Part shown: in pieces, positions 1 to 38,340 of the stretch
Position numbering within the stretch: the first letter of the stretch is position 1
Layout of the letters: every line of letters starts with the position of its first letter
Assembly: GCA_032716605.1 (NCBI GenBank)
Contig: CM064571.1
Coordinates: 17,601,862-17,665,861 of the forward strand
Reading direction: 5' to 3'
DNA: 64,000 nucleotides
Origin: Paralithodes platypus
Taxonomy: Eukaryota > Arthropoda > Malacostraca > Decapoda > Lithodidae
Position numbers and translations under genes: made by a program
Notes under the pieces: model-generated
Seen by the model: the letters and a program-made list of their open reading frames with translations, nothing else
Databases searched by the model: none
What the model was told of the DNA's origin: nothing

Positions 1-60
1 TTCCATCATCCTGTCATTAATAATGTTTATTGATCACTTTTCTTCCTCGTCATTTTGGTA

Positions 61-316
61 TTAAAATGTAAAACTTGCAAACTAAACAAACCAAAATTGG
101 GACAAGGACAATATAAAGTATAAATGGTATTACAGTACTTACATCTCCACTACCGTCAGGGCAGGGGACTGCACAGGTAATGGGGGGGTGCTTTGGGTCT
201 GGCACATCTTAGTTTGCCAAATCGATATTTCCACATAGTAATTTTGAGAAGTTCTTTTGTCTTTAATTTGCGTCTTTTCTGTTTTGGTTTGTTTATTTTG
301 CAAGTTTAACATTAAA
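61..316. mobile_element. Foldback (MITE-like) element, about 256 bp
   Basis: The left arm (about 61-100, containing ACTTGCAAACTAAACAAACC) is matched in inverted orientation by the right arm (about 280-316, GGTTTGTTTATTTTGCAAGT). Single-arm copies of the same sequence recur at about 7424-7500, 15245-15330 and 26586-26690, so this is a dispersed family. No coding capacity is visible and no clear target duplication could be assigned. Confidence 0.6.
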
Positions 317-329
317 GTAAAAAGGCCAT

Positions 330-650
330 CCACCAATCAGTGCACCCCCTTTTACCTTCTCTCTTCATCAGCTGAGTTTGACACTTCCCGGCCGACCAAT
401 CAGAAGTCTCGATTTTCGGAGCGGACGGCTACGTGTACCGCTACACCTTTAAACTCGCTCTCGCTCTCTTCACTGGCCGTTTCCTCTGGTTGCAATTGGT
501 CTAATACATCAGTGCCAGCCCTATACTCCCGTAAGCCACTAAAAGACATTTGCAACCAGCTTTCAGGAACATATTATGAAGAGAAAATAGCCGAGCGGCC
601 GGCTCAGCCAATCACAGCGCCGAAGAGCGGGAGGCGTGACTATATTAAGG
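330..650 (+). promoter_or_regulatory. CCAAT/TATA promoter-like region
   Basis: A patch richer in GC than its surroundings contains CCAATCA boxes near 333, 397 and 609, an inverted copy (ATTGG) near 496, and a TATA-like CTATATTAAG near 640-649. The last CCAAT lies about 30 bp before the TATA-like box, a plausible core-promoter spacing. Downstream, where a transcript should start, a truncated retroelement begins at about 674. No host gene body is recognisable, so this is either an orphaned promoter or a repeat-borne one. Confidence 0.35.
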
Positions 651-673
651 GGGTGGGGGAGGCTGCAGCGGTC

Positions 674-1667
674 TATGATATAATGATACTTCGTGATGTG
701 TCAAAGGCTTTTGATAAAGTCTGGCACATGGGATTGCAATATAAATTACTCAACCTTGGCCTACATACAAACATTGAAAGGCTTCTATGCTCATACCTAC
801 AAGACAGATATGCCCAAATACAAATAGGAAAGGTTTTGGGTCCCAAATTCTTATTACAAAGTGGAGTCCCCCAGGGAGGATGCCTATCCGCTCTCTTATA
901 TGCAATATACACCTCTGATATGCCACAACCGACGCCAAACAGTGAGCATGTAATCTACGCTGATGACATTACTCAAATAATCTCAGTTCCAAGTAAATCA
1001 ACTAACATGGCAGTCAGAAGCGTAAAGAGAGCGATTGAATCAATTAACACCTTCGAAAAAATGTGGAAGATAAAAACTAATTTACAAAAATTCAAAGTTA
1101 TTCCACTAACTAAGAAAACCTATCCACCTCTAGAAATAAACAATAATTATTAACTACTCAAACGAAGGTACAGTTCTGGGGTTAAAAATTACCAAAAATG
1201 GTTATCAATCCTTCGTAAGTGAAAAAGTCAGAAGATGTAAAAAAGTCCTTAATGATATATCCATTTTTAAAGATACATCAATACAGACCAAAGAAAAATT
1301 ATACATGGCACTTATAAGATCTGTCCTAACATACCCAGCCTCACCATTAAATATAATTAGACCAAACCTAATAAACAAACTACAAGTTTGTCAAAACAAA
1401 TGCTTAAAATTTATCCACAACATACACTACCCAGAACTAATCAGAAGCGAAGAGCTGCACAACCGTTCACATATGCAACCTATAAATTTAATATTACATG
1501 AACAAGCAAAAGTAACTTGGGACAAGGTGAGTTTACTAGATGTAGACACACAATTTAATCAATTATTTCCCGACATTGAACTGATCCGACATCAACCTTA
1601 TTTTTTCAAGAGCAGCTATGATGCAGCACAGCTCGACAATCCTCTTCCCATATATACCTTTAATTAG
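674..1667 (+). pseudogene. Jockey-group non-LTR retrotransposon reverse transcriptase, 5'-truncated and frameshifted
   Basis: The fragment starts at the RT catalytic A block (DVSKAFDKVWH), continues through the B block (SGVPQGGCLSALLY) and the active-site box YADD (about 957-968), then a thumb region. A one-base frameshift near 1145 moves the frame; the C-terminal part (SVLTYPASPLNIIRPN onwards, ending in PIYTFN) closes with a stop at about 1667. Endonuclease, ORF1 and the N-terminal fingers are missing, as is usual for target-primed insertions truncated at the 5' end. The arrangement fits Jockey/CR1-like elements; the exact clade is uncertain. It is non-functional because of truncation and frameshift. 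Confidence 0.85.
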
Positions 1668-2290
1668 GTATTCAAGCCAAAAACTAACCTACTAAGAAGT
1701 GCTGTGTGGGGCAGCCACCTAGGTGGCTGCCCCAACCAGTGCTGACCTACCAGCTTTTGAGTGGATATAGACATAATAAGATGTGTTGTGTGGAGCAGCC
1801 ACCAAGGTGGCTGCCCCAACCAACGCTAACCTTCCAACTATTTAATCAATACACACATACTGGGATGTGCTGTGTGGGGCAGCCACCAAGGTGACTGCTC
1901 CAACCAGCATAACATTAACCTTTTATTAATGTGGGGAGTGGATTCAGAGGTGGGAGGGAGTCAAGCGGACAGTGCGCGGCGGCCCCACCGTTTGACTAGG
2001 CCTCTCCCAAGCTATCGGGGGTAGATGAGTGCTCTGAGATAACCCAAACAATGTGGTGTCTCGGACTACCATCAGACTTCCTGGGTTGGGCTGAACCACT
2101 CGTAGGCAAGTGCCAGTGCCGCTGTGGATGGGCGTGACCAAGGTCGCGGGACTTTTTCCCGCGACGGTCGGGACACCACCTCCTTCCTTCTCTTTGTGCC
2201 GCCCTCCATCTAATCATAAGTTTTTAACTAGGAATAAGTTTTAAATAATAAAAGTTTTAATGAACTCGAATTTTAAGTATCTGAAATATA
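1668..2290 (+). other. 3' untranslated tail of the Jockey-type element
   Basis: Non-coding sequence following the RT stop. It contains three tandem hairpin units (1696-1905), then a GC-rich stretch, and AATAAA at 2247-2252, consistent with the polyadenylation signal of a retroelement transcript. The exact 3' end is not marked by a clean poly-A tract, so the right boundary is approximate. Confidence 0.45.
1696..1915 (+). repeat. Three tandem ~82-bp units, each centred on a palindrome
   Basis: Each unit contains GTGTGGGGCAGCCACC followed by its complement. In the first unit, 1708-1733 is a perfect 26-bp palindrome (GGGGCAGCCACC, TA, GGTGGCTGCCCC). The second and third units (near 1792 and 1877) keep the stem with a few changes. 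RNA from this region would form strong hairpins. Confidence 0.8.
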
Positions 2291-5099
2291 CAGCCATCTA
2301 ATCTTGTGTGTACCTATGTTTGCATAATATTATCTATGTACAGAGTAGACTAGGTTAGCAGAATCTCTGATCACTTTCCGCTGCTGGGTTCTCGTGATCT
2401 GTCCGGTGGGATAATACAATATCCCGCCGATCAGAAGCGGGGGCCTGGTCGGGGGAGTGCTTGGGAGGACGCTTATACACTGAATCTCTGAACAGCATTT
2501 TTGGGAGGCTTGTCGGGCGGGAATTGGTGCGATACTGCATCTAGCCTGTTTTTGCCGGACAAGCTTCTTCGGGTGTGTTCGGGAGGACGTGATTTAAATA
2601 AATATTCATTGGTTTTAATTTTGAAGTGAGAGTAATGAGTGGCACCAGGAAGAGGAGCTGAGCTGTTCTGGACCGAGCTAATTGCTACGTATCCACGAAT
2701 TATAGGATACATTATTAAGAAGTAAAAACAGGCATACAATGACACACCACCGACTACAATGAAACGACTATTAATATATAATATATGTATAGTAAAGAAA
2801 TAATGGAGCATTCTGGTTGAGCCCGGAACCTATTTTACTCTTCTACTTTATTTCTAACTTCTCTCTTTACCTTGTTCTTATACCAATCCCACAAACCCTC
2901 CAATCACTCACCAAAATATCTTCAACTCCCATGCTCCCCAATTCCTCCCAAATATATTTGTAATAGTTGCTTATATCTTTACTCCAGCCATCGGTCGGTC
3001 GGTCGGTGCAGCGGTCATTCACCTCTCGGAACCCACTGGGCGAGTTTCTTGCAACCCACTTCCTCTCTCTCACTTGGGCACCAAAGGTAACTCGGAACCA
3101 CTTATTCCAGCCACCCAGCCCTCACCAAATGTTCCAGTAAAGACCACCTCAGGCATCGCTAGCATCGCTCTCACCTACTAGGCGGATACACCTTCAGTAT
3201 CCGACCGCCTGTCGTCACATCACTGGCTTGCATACTTACAGCCAAGCGATTCAAGAGGGACGACAGATAGTAGACGGGAGCGAGAATTTCCAGAAGAGCT
3301 ATTGGCCAGCTCTGAGGTGGTGAAATTGTTCCAGTACACACCTAGCAGTATACAATTAATATATTTTTAAAGGACCCATATTGGGCCGGAACCAGACTTA
3401 AAGAAAGAGAGAAAATGCGTGACTAACCCAGTGGTTCTATAATAATTGATGTGTCCTTATAGGACAAACTAAAGAGAAAAGATACTAGACTTTTGTTTAT
3501 TAAATAAAATTATGATGTGTTAAGAGGGAAATAGTTATTCTTGTTAGAGAAGGCTCCATGCCGATTAGTTATAACTACTGTAGTATAGGATCTGCTAGGA
3601 CAGCAAACAGATATTAATAGTAAAGTAAAAGGGAATAATTCTTGAGGATAGACACGCAACTATAAGGCTCAGGGGAATAAATAATAGTTGCCATTAGACT
3701 AGCTTTAGTTTGAGAAATAGGTAGGAAGGACACTAGTCCGTATGATCAACGAAATCTTTGGTTATAAAGGAAACATTATCTGTTATCATAGTTAAAGGAA
3801 TATTCAGTCAGTTCTGTGTTAAGCGTTACGGGTGTAATAATATAATATTGTAATCATAAGAATCTATGTAAAGGGATAAAAGCGGAGAATCTTGTCCATG
3901 TAGAGTTATTGAGGTACTGCTTACATTAGGTTAAGAATGATTATTGACTTGGTGGTATATGTGAATATAAATAGTTTGTAATAGGATTACACGTATATAT
4001 AATCCAAGAGTATTTAGATAAGGCAATCGAGGTAACTTGTAACAACGCCCTGGTCATTAGAGGGAATGTATTGTATGAAGTAACGAGAATATTAGATAAT
4101 CAAAGAGTATTTAGAAGGGCAATTGAGGTAAAATTGTAACTATGCCCTTGTCATATGAGTAAATTTATTTTATATGGTTAAGAGGATATATTAATTGAAA
4201 GGTCATATGTAGTAACGCCTTGGTCTCTGGAGTAGACATAGTAGGCCCGGTAAGAGTATATAATTTCGAAGTTTAGTTTAGGAATATAACTCTTGTTTTA
4301 GATAAGTGAATAAAGGTATGATTCATTGATGCCCTGGTCTCTGGAGTAGACACAGCAGGGCTCGGTAAAAACCATATTATTTTAGAAACTAATAACGTGC
4401 CTTTCGATCGAAGCCGACTTGAGTCAATACCTGAATATCGGGAATCCAAATAGGGAGTAACGGGAGTTCTCGGGTTCCAAAGTACAACCTATGTTGGGTC
4501 GACGTAATATTCAATCCGTGTCTTGAACTCATCTCGGCCCTAACAGAGAAACAGTTATTAGTGTAGTAGCAAGTTTGTTAAATAAAGTATACAAACTTCT
4601 AAATGACTGTCTATTTATCCCCCACTCTAGTAGTATATTCGAAAGTACTACAAACATTATAATTTCTTCCCCAACTTGGATAGATCCTGTGGTGTCCTTC
4701 TCCTGGGATAGTGGCTGGTCCTCTTTGCTTCCCCTCTTCATTCTTGCAGATGCCAGCAAGACATCCAGTTGGTGAAGACCTCTGCTTTGGCCAATCTTCG
4801 CTTCTTAACCAGGAACCCTTTCGTCAGTACCGGTAGTCTTTTCTACTTACTGAAGTCCTCATTTGATATCCGTGAGATTTGTCGTGTCATATTTAGTTTG
4901 TTTAATCTACAGCATTATATTTGTTTTTGAAGATACGGGCAGCGGCATGCTGGCTCTCTCAGAGTTCAATAGTCTATTCATGAAACTGTTTATAACTAAG
5001 TAGAGAGGCTTGTAAAATAATAAGACCCCACATGTGTATTCTATCTATCTCTGGCACATAGCCCATTTTTTTTTTTTATTGGGGGTGGCCGACTTGAGA
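2291..5099. other. Unassigned AT-rich region with degenerate tandem motifs
   Basis: No convincing gene was seen. Between about 4020 and 4390 a loose repeat recurs (phrases such as GCCCTGGTCTCTGGAGTAGAC and GGCAATCGAGGTAA), suggesting a decayed tandem array or the untranslated part of an old LTR element. Short open frames here have no recognisable domain. Confidence 0.3.
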
Positions 5100-5117
5100 C
5101 AGCGCCCGAACAGGGAC
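5100..5117 (+). promoter_or_regulatory. tRNA-Lys-type primer-binding site of an LTR retroelement relict
   Basis: CAGCGCCCGAACAGGGAC differs only in its first two bases from the sequence complementary to the 3' end of lysine tRNA that primes many LTR retrotransposons. It directly follows ACTTGAGACA, which could be the CA-terminated end of an LTR. No gag or pol coding sequence follows, so only a relict is claimed; the opposite LTR edge was not found. Confidence 0.45.
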
Positions 5118-6555
5118 ACAAAAAAAATCACACAAAATCACAAACATCTAGGTCGTCCAGGAAAAATACGCAGAGAACCAGGCCCATTTGGGGTGTCCAG
5201 CAAGATTCCGAGGAGGTTCCGATTTCCGCAGGCAGACACTCAGCGGAGCACACATATGTATTAGTGTGATTAAATATACATTACCAAAGGCATTCAAACA
5301 CAGATTGTACAAGCATTTTATTGGTTTATATATAAAGTTCATAGGATTTGGAATGTGACAGACTTGATGAAGTGGTTTAATACTAAGGAATGACATGACA
5401 AAAATAATAAATTTCTATTTGGGGATAAATTGGAGGAAGCTTGAGCATCGAAGACAAAGAAAATGAAACCTACGCAATGGGATACTCTGCCATAAATAAA
5501 CCATATAAATATTTGTAATAGTAAGGATAGAATGATAAGTTACATAATACAATTGTACTTTCGCTAAGTGTTCTAAAATGTGCCCTCATATAAAACTATC
5601 AGTATCATTTCAACAGATAAAATGTATTACAGTATATATATTGTCGTAATTCATTGTCAACGGTACGGGAAACAACCCTTGAGATAAATGTTGATTATAA
5701 GGTATGGAGAATATATTTTTATATATAATTTAAGCAGATTTCAGTGTTTCGAGACTTAATACTTCTAAAATATAATAGTTTCTTTTTGTATATATAATTT
5801 AAGCAGATTTCGTGATTTCCAGACTACATATTTCTAAAAAATAAATTTCTTCCAACATTATTATATACATTTCATACATATATAATCTGTAAATTGTTAA
5901 CATAAGATGACCCAAAGGCTGAAAGCGCCACCCCCCCGAAAATTCCTGGGATGGCGTGTATGAAGCTTCCTGATGAAATGATGAACCATAGATCTGTATT
6001 CTTAAACCTCGCTTTGTAATCCAAAATAGTTTACTTTATAAACAATATATAAAATAAACATTTATCTTACATGAATAATGATTTGCGCCAATTTTTTTGT
6101 TTGCCTCGCCAATTATTTCCCCGTCGCCGAGTAGCAGCAGTTGGGCACACTACCGTTTTAATATGAGCGTCCAATTTATCAACTCAAGTGGTATCCTGGG
6201 AGGCTCCAACCCTGTAACCTCTACCGCTAGGGTACCAAGATGGCAGAATTGGCAGTAGTTTTGTTACAGGAATACTGTAAAATTCTCTTTACCACCCTTC
6301 AATCAGAAGACAATTTCTTTAGTTTATCAATGCTACTGACTGATAATTTTCACTCAGCTTGGGAAGGATCTCTAGCAATCAAGGGGTTGATAAAGATTAA
6401 CCCTCTTTACTCAAAGTACTTCCAAAGTTAGTAAAATCATCTGGAAGTAGTTTGAATAAAACCATAATTGCAGACTTCCAATTGAAAGGGAGGTAAAGCC
6501 AGTGGACCTATCCCACCCAAGGTTATCAGAATACAGTATAGGTGGTCGGGTGGGT
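5118..6555. other. Unassigned region downstream of the Mp20 gene
   Basis: AT-rich with no recognised gene. On the minus strand this is the 3' flank of the transgelin gene. A minus-strand AATAAA lies at 5317-5322, but it is about 1.2 kb beyond the stop codon and cannot be tied to that transcript. Part of 6290-6500 resembles a decayed MITE-3 copy. Confidence 0.3.
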
Positions 6556-33731
<27,176 letters not shown>

Positions 33732-33785
33732 GTTAACAGGCGGGTGGAGAGCGGCGATGTATAGACTCACTGAGGGTTCGGGAGC

Positions 33786-33821
33786 AACTGACAGGCGGGC
33801 TGCGCTGACGGTGCCTTTTTA
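33786..33821 (-). promoter_or_regulatory. Core promoter of the Mp20 gene (TATA-like box and initiator)
   Basis: On the minus strand TAAAAAGG (33821-33814) lies 32 bases before the A (33789) of TCAGTT (33791-33786), a match to the arthropod initiator TCAGT. The implied 5' UTR is about 58 bases before the ATG at 33731. The TATA-like box is part of TCTAAAAAGG, which also loosely resembles a MEF2 half site. Transcription from here is inferred from motif spacing only. Confidence 0.55.
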
Positions 33822-33831
33822 GACCCCCGCG

Positions 33832-34349
33832 CCTGGAACCCCCACCCTATCCCTGGTTCCTCCCCTACCCTCTATCCCTATCCCCCTCCCCTACCCCTCC
33901 CTATTCACCTCTGTCTTTCTTTCGTCTCTCTCTCTGTATCCCTCCGTCCATCCCATCTGTCTCATTTCTTTGTGTATCTTAGTCTATTCCTTATCTATTT
34001 TATAGATTATCTAATTTGATCACCCCCATTTGGTTTGTTGATTTATCTTTATTCTACCCCCATCCCAACACCATCTCTCTCTTTCTCTCTCTCAGCGGAT
34101 CTTAACTGACACTTGGTGTTGTTATTGTCGGTATGAGTAGGGGACAAGTAATATGTTTTTATGTTCAGTGGAAAGTAGCGAGGAGAGTTTAATTTAACTA
34201 ATTTAACAGCGGATTCACACACGCTCTTTTTTTCAGGAACTTTCGATTCAGCAATTTCGACACCATATGTCTCTACTGTTGAATCGTCCATTAATATTGT
34301 TGTTGCTGTGGTGTGTCCATGATGCCCTCGAGGCTCTACATGAGTTGGA
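33832..34349. other. 5' flank of the Mp20 gene
   Basis: CT-rich sequence (33840-34100) upstream of the promoter on the minus strand. No gene seen. Any muscle enhancer could lie here, but none can be pinned from sequence. Confidence 0.35.
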
Positions 34350-34552
34350 GCTTTACCGGTTACAGCTTTTTCACTTTATTTTAGCTACTAATAGAAGATT
34401 TTTTTCAGCTTGGAAAGGTCTACCAATTGAAAAATTACAGATCATCGCAATTAATCCTTTTAGCTACCATATATCCTTCCAAAGCTATATGAAATCGTCT
34501 AAAAGTAGCTGAAATCAAATACTAAAGACGTCACCGGTACAGAAGGGGTTAA
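34350..34552. mobile_element. MITE-3 (piggyBac-like) copy
   Basis: CTTTACCGGTTACAGC at the left (end eroded), TTTTAGCTACTAATAGAAGA and AATCGTCTAAAAGTAGCTGA inside, right end GACGTCACCGGTACAGAAGG followed by GGTTAA (TTAA 34549-34552). Confidence 0.7.
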
Positions 34553-34640
34553 AGGTCTCTTAGACTAGGACCAAAGTCCAAGCATTTGTTGACTTCTTGG
34601 ATGGTACAGTGCAATCTGCTCGCACATATGGTGAGGACTA

Positions 34641-34699
34641 GGCCGCGTCATACAAAACTCGAACGTTGCGCGACCTACCCCCGAACACGATGACTTGCA
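34641..34699 (+). repeat. Left terminal inverted repeat of the Harbinger element
   Basis: GGCCGCGTCATACAAAACTC, GAACGTTGCGCGACCTACCC, then CCGAACACGATGACTTGCA; pairs with 42209-42267. Confidence 0.92.
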
Positions 34700-35070
34700 T
34701 TTTTGAGGCGAATGCATCCGATATTGTCCTGATGTTGGTCAAAGAAGAACATCCCCAGATAATGCCCCGACATTCCCAGACTATGCCCCAAACAAGACTC
34801 GAATGTAACTCGACACTCCCGACCGATTTACGTTAAAGACCCGAACATTAGAGGAATATAATCCGATGCATGCCAGAGCAAGACCCGATCAAAACTCGAA
34901 TGTGCCAAGAATCAGCCAACAAATATTTAACGGTGTTTACACCCGAACCTACCTTGACCCGATACAAAAGATATTATGAGGAACACCAGAGGATCACCGG
35001 CCGCATCTGCCCGACCAGAAGACCTTAACACGATACTAGAAGAATGTGTGACGAACACCTGTACCTGCCC

Positions 35071-35078
35071 TATATAAA
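35071..35078 (+). promoter_or_regulatory. TATA box of the Harbinger transposase gene
   Basis: A consensus TATATAAA 60 bases before the ATG at 35131. It places transcription start near 35101 and argues against upstream in-frame ATGs (35044) as the translation start. Confidence 0.6.
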
Positions 35079-35130
35079 CAGGGTGTGGTCGCACACATGC
35101 CAGTCGCACATCATGCATCACCACGGTAAC

Positions 35131-36413
35131 ATGGCGCTCCCGGAGCTCTACCCACCCACGGAGGAGGAGTTGGAGATGGCCATTTTTTATCAGGAGCTTG
35201 TTGTAGCCCACCTAAACCACATGCTACTCATCACCACCATCCTGAAGAACGAGCGTCAGCGCCATGTAAGACCCAGGACACCACGAAGCTGCAGCGTCAA
35301 ACCTTGGATCGCCCAGAGAGCCACATACGGACACTACCACCAACTACTGAAGGAGCTAGTGGACACTGACAGGACCACCTACAAGTATTATCTGCGTATG
35401 GACGAGGACCTATTCAATGACATTGTACGCCGTCTGACACCCAGGATCAAGAAGGAGACAACAAATTGGAAGAAGCCCCTGGAACCAGGTTTGAGATTGG
35501 CCATGACACTACAATTTTTGGCCACAGGGGAGGCATACAAGAGCATGTCCTTAAACTTTCGTGTAGGTGCAAACACAATCTCCCTGGCAGTACGTGAGAC
35601 ATGCGAGGCTATAATCCAGGAGTATATGGAAGAGGTTATTGTGTGCCCATCAACACCCGAAGGTTGGAAACAGGTTGCCAAGGGTTTCGAAGAGAGGTGG
35701 AACTTCCGGCACACCATAGGGGCAATCGATGGCAAGCACATAGCCATACAACCTCCAGGAAACTGCGGCTCCCTCTACTACAACTACAAACATTACCACT
35801 CCATTGTTCTCCTGGCAGTGGTTGATCACCTGGGCAAGTTTATGTACGTGGACGTGGGAGCGAACGGTTCCGCTTCTGATGGTGGCATCTTCCAGGTGAG
35901 CGACATCCGGCAGGCCCTGGAGGACGGTCAGGCTTGCCGGAAGCAGAGCCATTTCCCGGAGAAGACCGTCCAGTGCCCTACTTCCTCGTTGCGGATGACG
36001 CATTCCCCATGAGAGAATGGTTACAGAAACCCTACCCTCACAGAGGACTGGATGAAACCAAGAGAAACTACAACTACAGACTCTCCCGGGCCAGGAGGCA
36101 GGTGGAGAATGTCTTCGGTATGCTGGCAAACCGCTTCAGGTGTCTACTCACAACCATGAACATTCACCCCAGCACCGTGGAGAAGGTAGTCATCGCCTCA
36201 TGTATACTCCACAACCTCCTCATAGACAAACAGCAAAGGCAACAAGGACAAGCATCTCAGCGTCAGGAGAACATGGAACAAGGTGACTGGATCAGGGACC
36301 CCTTGGATGGACTACAACCAATGCAGCGGCAGAGGGGACCAGCTACTGCCAAACTACACCGGGACTACTTGGCAGAGTACTACAGCTGGCCAGAACAGCG
36401 CCTGCCCTGGTAG
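35131..36413 (+). pseudogene. HARBI1-like PIF/Harbinger transposase (DDE nuclease), single frameshift
   Basis: The frame from ATG 35131 (MALPELYPPTEEELEMA) shows an N-terminal helical region (YKYYLRMDEDLFNDIVRRL) and a helix-turn-helix-like stretch (RLAMTLQFLATGEAYKSMS). The DDE_4-type nuclease core follows: first Asp in GAIDGKHIAI (Asp codon 35728-35730), then GANGSASDGGIF. Near 35915-35935 one base has been lost or gained. The other frame continues with YFLVADDAFPMREWL, RNYNYRLSRARRQVENVFG (catalytic Glu) and LANRF, ending LPW at 36413. A stop at 36012 ends the first frame. Start 35113 (also in frame) is an alternative. The family excises and inserts Harbinger elements together with the MADF/Myb-like partner. 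One shift in otherwise intact sequence could also be an assembly error. Confidence 0.9.
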
Positions 36414-36439
36414 GTACCTCTAAACTAATTAATCAGTGA

Positions 36440-37661
36440 TAGGCAATATGGTTTAGACGATGTCGATTAACTGCAGACATTCTTTGCCTTCTTACGCATC
36501 AAATCAACCAAGCTACAGACCAACATGGTGAAACACATACAATAGCACTGGATATATCAAAGGCATTTGATAGAGTCTGGCATCAATCCTTATTGTCGAA
36601 GATGTCACACTACAGCCTTGCATCATTACAGTAGTTCCACTAATTTCTTCTTATCTTCATAACAGAAAAATATGTGTAATGGTAGATGGCCTTTATTCTC
36701 AATTTCACTCAATAAATGCTGGTGTTCCCCAGGGATCAGTTTTGGCCCCAACTCTGTTCCTCATTCATATCAATGATCTCATATCTACCACTCATAATCC
36801 AATACATTCCTACGCAGATGACTGAACACTCCACAGTTCCTTCACATTTACCAATTCTTTCACCCAACCCGATCTTCAAATTCAAAAATAAACACTGCAA
36901 TTTCTCTGAACCAGGACCTTTCTAGAATTAATGAATGGGGACAAGAGAATCTAGTTTCCTTTAATGCACAGAAAACCAAGTACATTCAATTTTCTAACCG
37001 ACAGAATCTCACTGACTCCCATATATTTTTTAATGATGTAAATATTCCCACTTCCCCTAGTATTGACATTCTCGGTGTAACATTAACTACTAACTTGAGC
37101 TGGACACATTATGTTAGAAGCATTGCTAAGAATGCCTCTAAAAAACTGGGACTCCTGTACAGAGTTCGAGAATTCTTCACTGACGGGCAGTTGGCCGTAA
37201 TCTATAAAAGTCATGTGCGTTCTCAGATGGATTACTGTTCACCTCTGTGGGGTGGAAGTGGAGTGGTTGCATTGAGGCAGTTGGACAAAATTCAAAATAA
37301 AGCTATTAGATTAATCAATAACCCTGCAATCACACAGGACCTTCCTACATTATCCATACGAAGAAACGTTGCATCCCTTGCATTATTCTACAGATATTTT
37401 CACAGCAATTGTTCCGAGGAACTTGCTTCAATTGTGCCGCCTCTCCACATCTTTCCCCGTAGAACTAGGGCAGCTGAGAGCGCCCATGAATTTACACTTT
37501 CTCCTCCACAATGCAGAACTTCTGCTTATCAGAATTCATTTATCCCCAGAGCTACTACTCTTTGGAATTCACTTCCCTCGAATTGCTTTCCACAAACTTA
37601 CAATCTACAAATGTTTAAATCCAGTTGTTACAAACATTTTATGAATGGAGGATGCTTTTAG
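36440..37661 (+). pseudogene. Jockey/CR1-group reverse transcriptase nested in the Harbinger element
   Basis: RT blocks are present but broken by several frameshifts and stops: ALDISKAFDRVWH near 36550, then the B block GVPQGSVLAP near 36725, and SYADD near 36811. From 37095 one frame is intact for 188 codons (MSWTHYVRSIAKNASKKLG, YKSHVRSQMDYCSPLWGG, LWNSLPSNCFPQTYNLQMF) to the stop at 37661. The 3' UTR runs to an A-rich tail near 37720-37745. It lies 27 bp after the transposase stop and so probably interrupts that gene's 3' UTR. Confidence 0.88.
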
Positions 37662-37745
37662 GCACATGGACCTTTTTGTTTTATCTGTGTTTTTCCTTCC
37701 TCCGTTCATTGTCTCTTTAAAAAAAAGAAAAACAAAAAAATTAAC

Positions 37746-38340
37746 AGGTAAGTTGTCATTACAATTATTCCCCATAAATCAATGCCCTACCTAAATAATT
37801 TATATGACACCTTATTAGACTGTGATTATTACCCAATTATCCAGGTCACATTTATAGTTCATTTGCAACTTTCATATATCAAATTGACATGATTATAAAT
37901 GTTAATAATATAGTTTCGTATCATGTCTAGAATATTTCTTATAATAAAGAGTTTATCATTACAACACGCCAAGCTTATTCATTTAGCACCTCAATATTGT
38001 TTTATGAGTTTAGTCAACAAAAAATAATCTCTTGTATAATTATATATTATTCGTGTTGTAAAACGTCAAGCTTTTAAGTTAATTTATCCCATCATTATTG
38101 TATATATTACGTATCACATTTTAAAGCTAAACTCTTGTGTTCTTGATACAAACATTAATGTCCTGCATTCATCTTCCCATAATGTATTCATTGTTTTGTG
38201 TCATATAAACTATTTATTTAGTCATTATATTTTATAAAAAGGAAAAGTACAACCAACATATACACATTATATTTGTATTACATCAATACAAAAATATTTG
38301 ACAAAGTTGCTTCCTGAGGTTACACACTAATTATATAGTA
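37746..38340. other. Harbinger internal non-coding region
   Basis: AT-rich, without open frames or recognised motifs, between the nested retroelement and the 240-bp duplication. Confidence 0.4.

Noticed and set aside
2473..3073. Minus-strand open frames of 68-112 codons
   Set aside because: No domain, no codon pattern or splice context; base composition explains their length.
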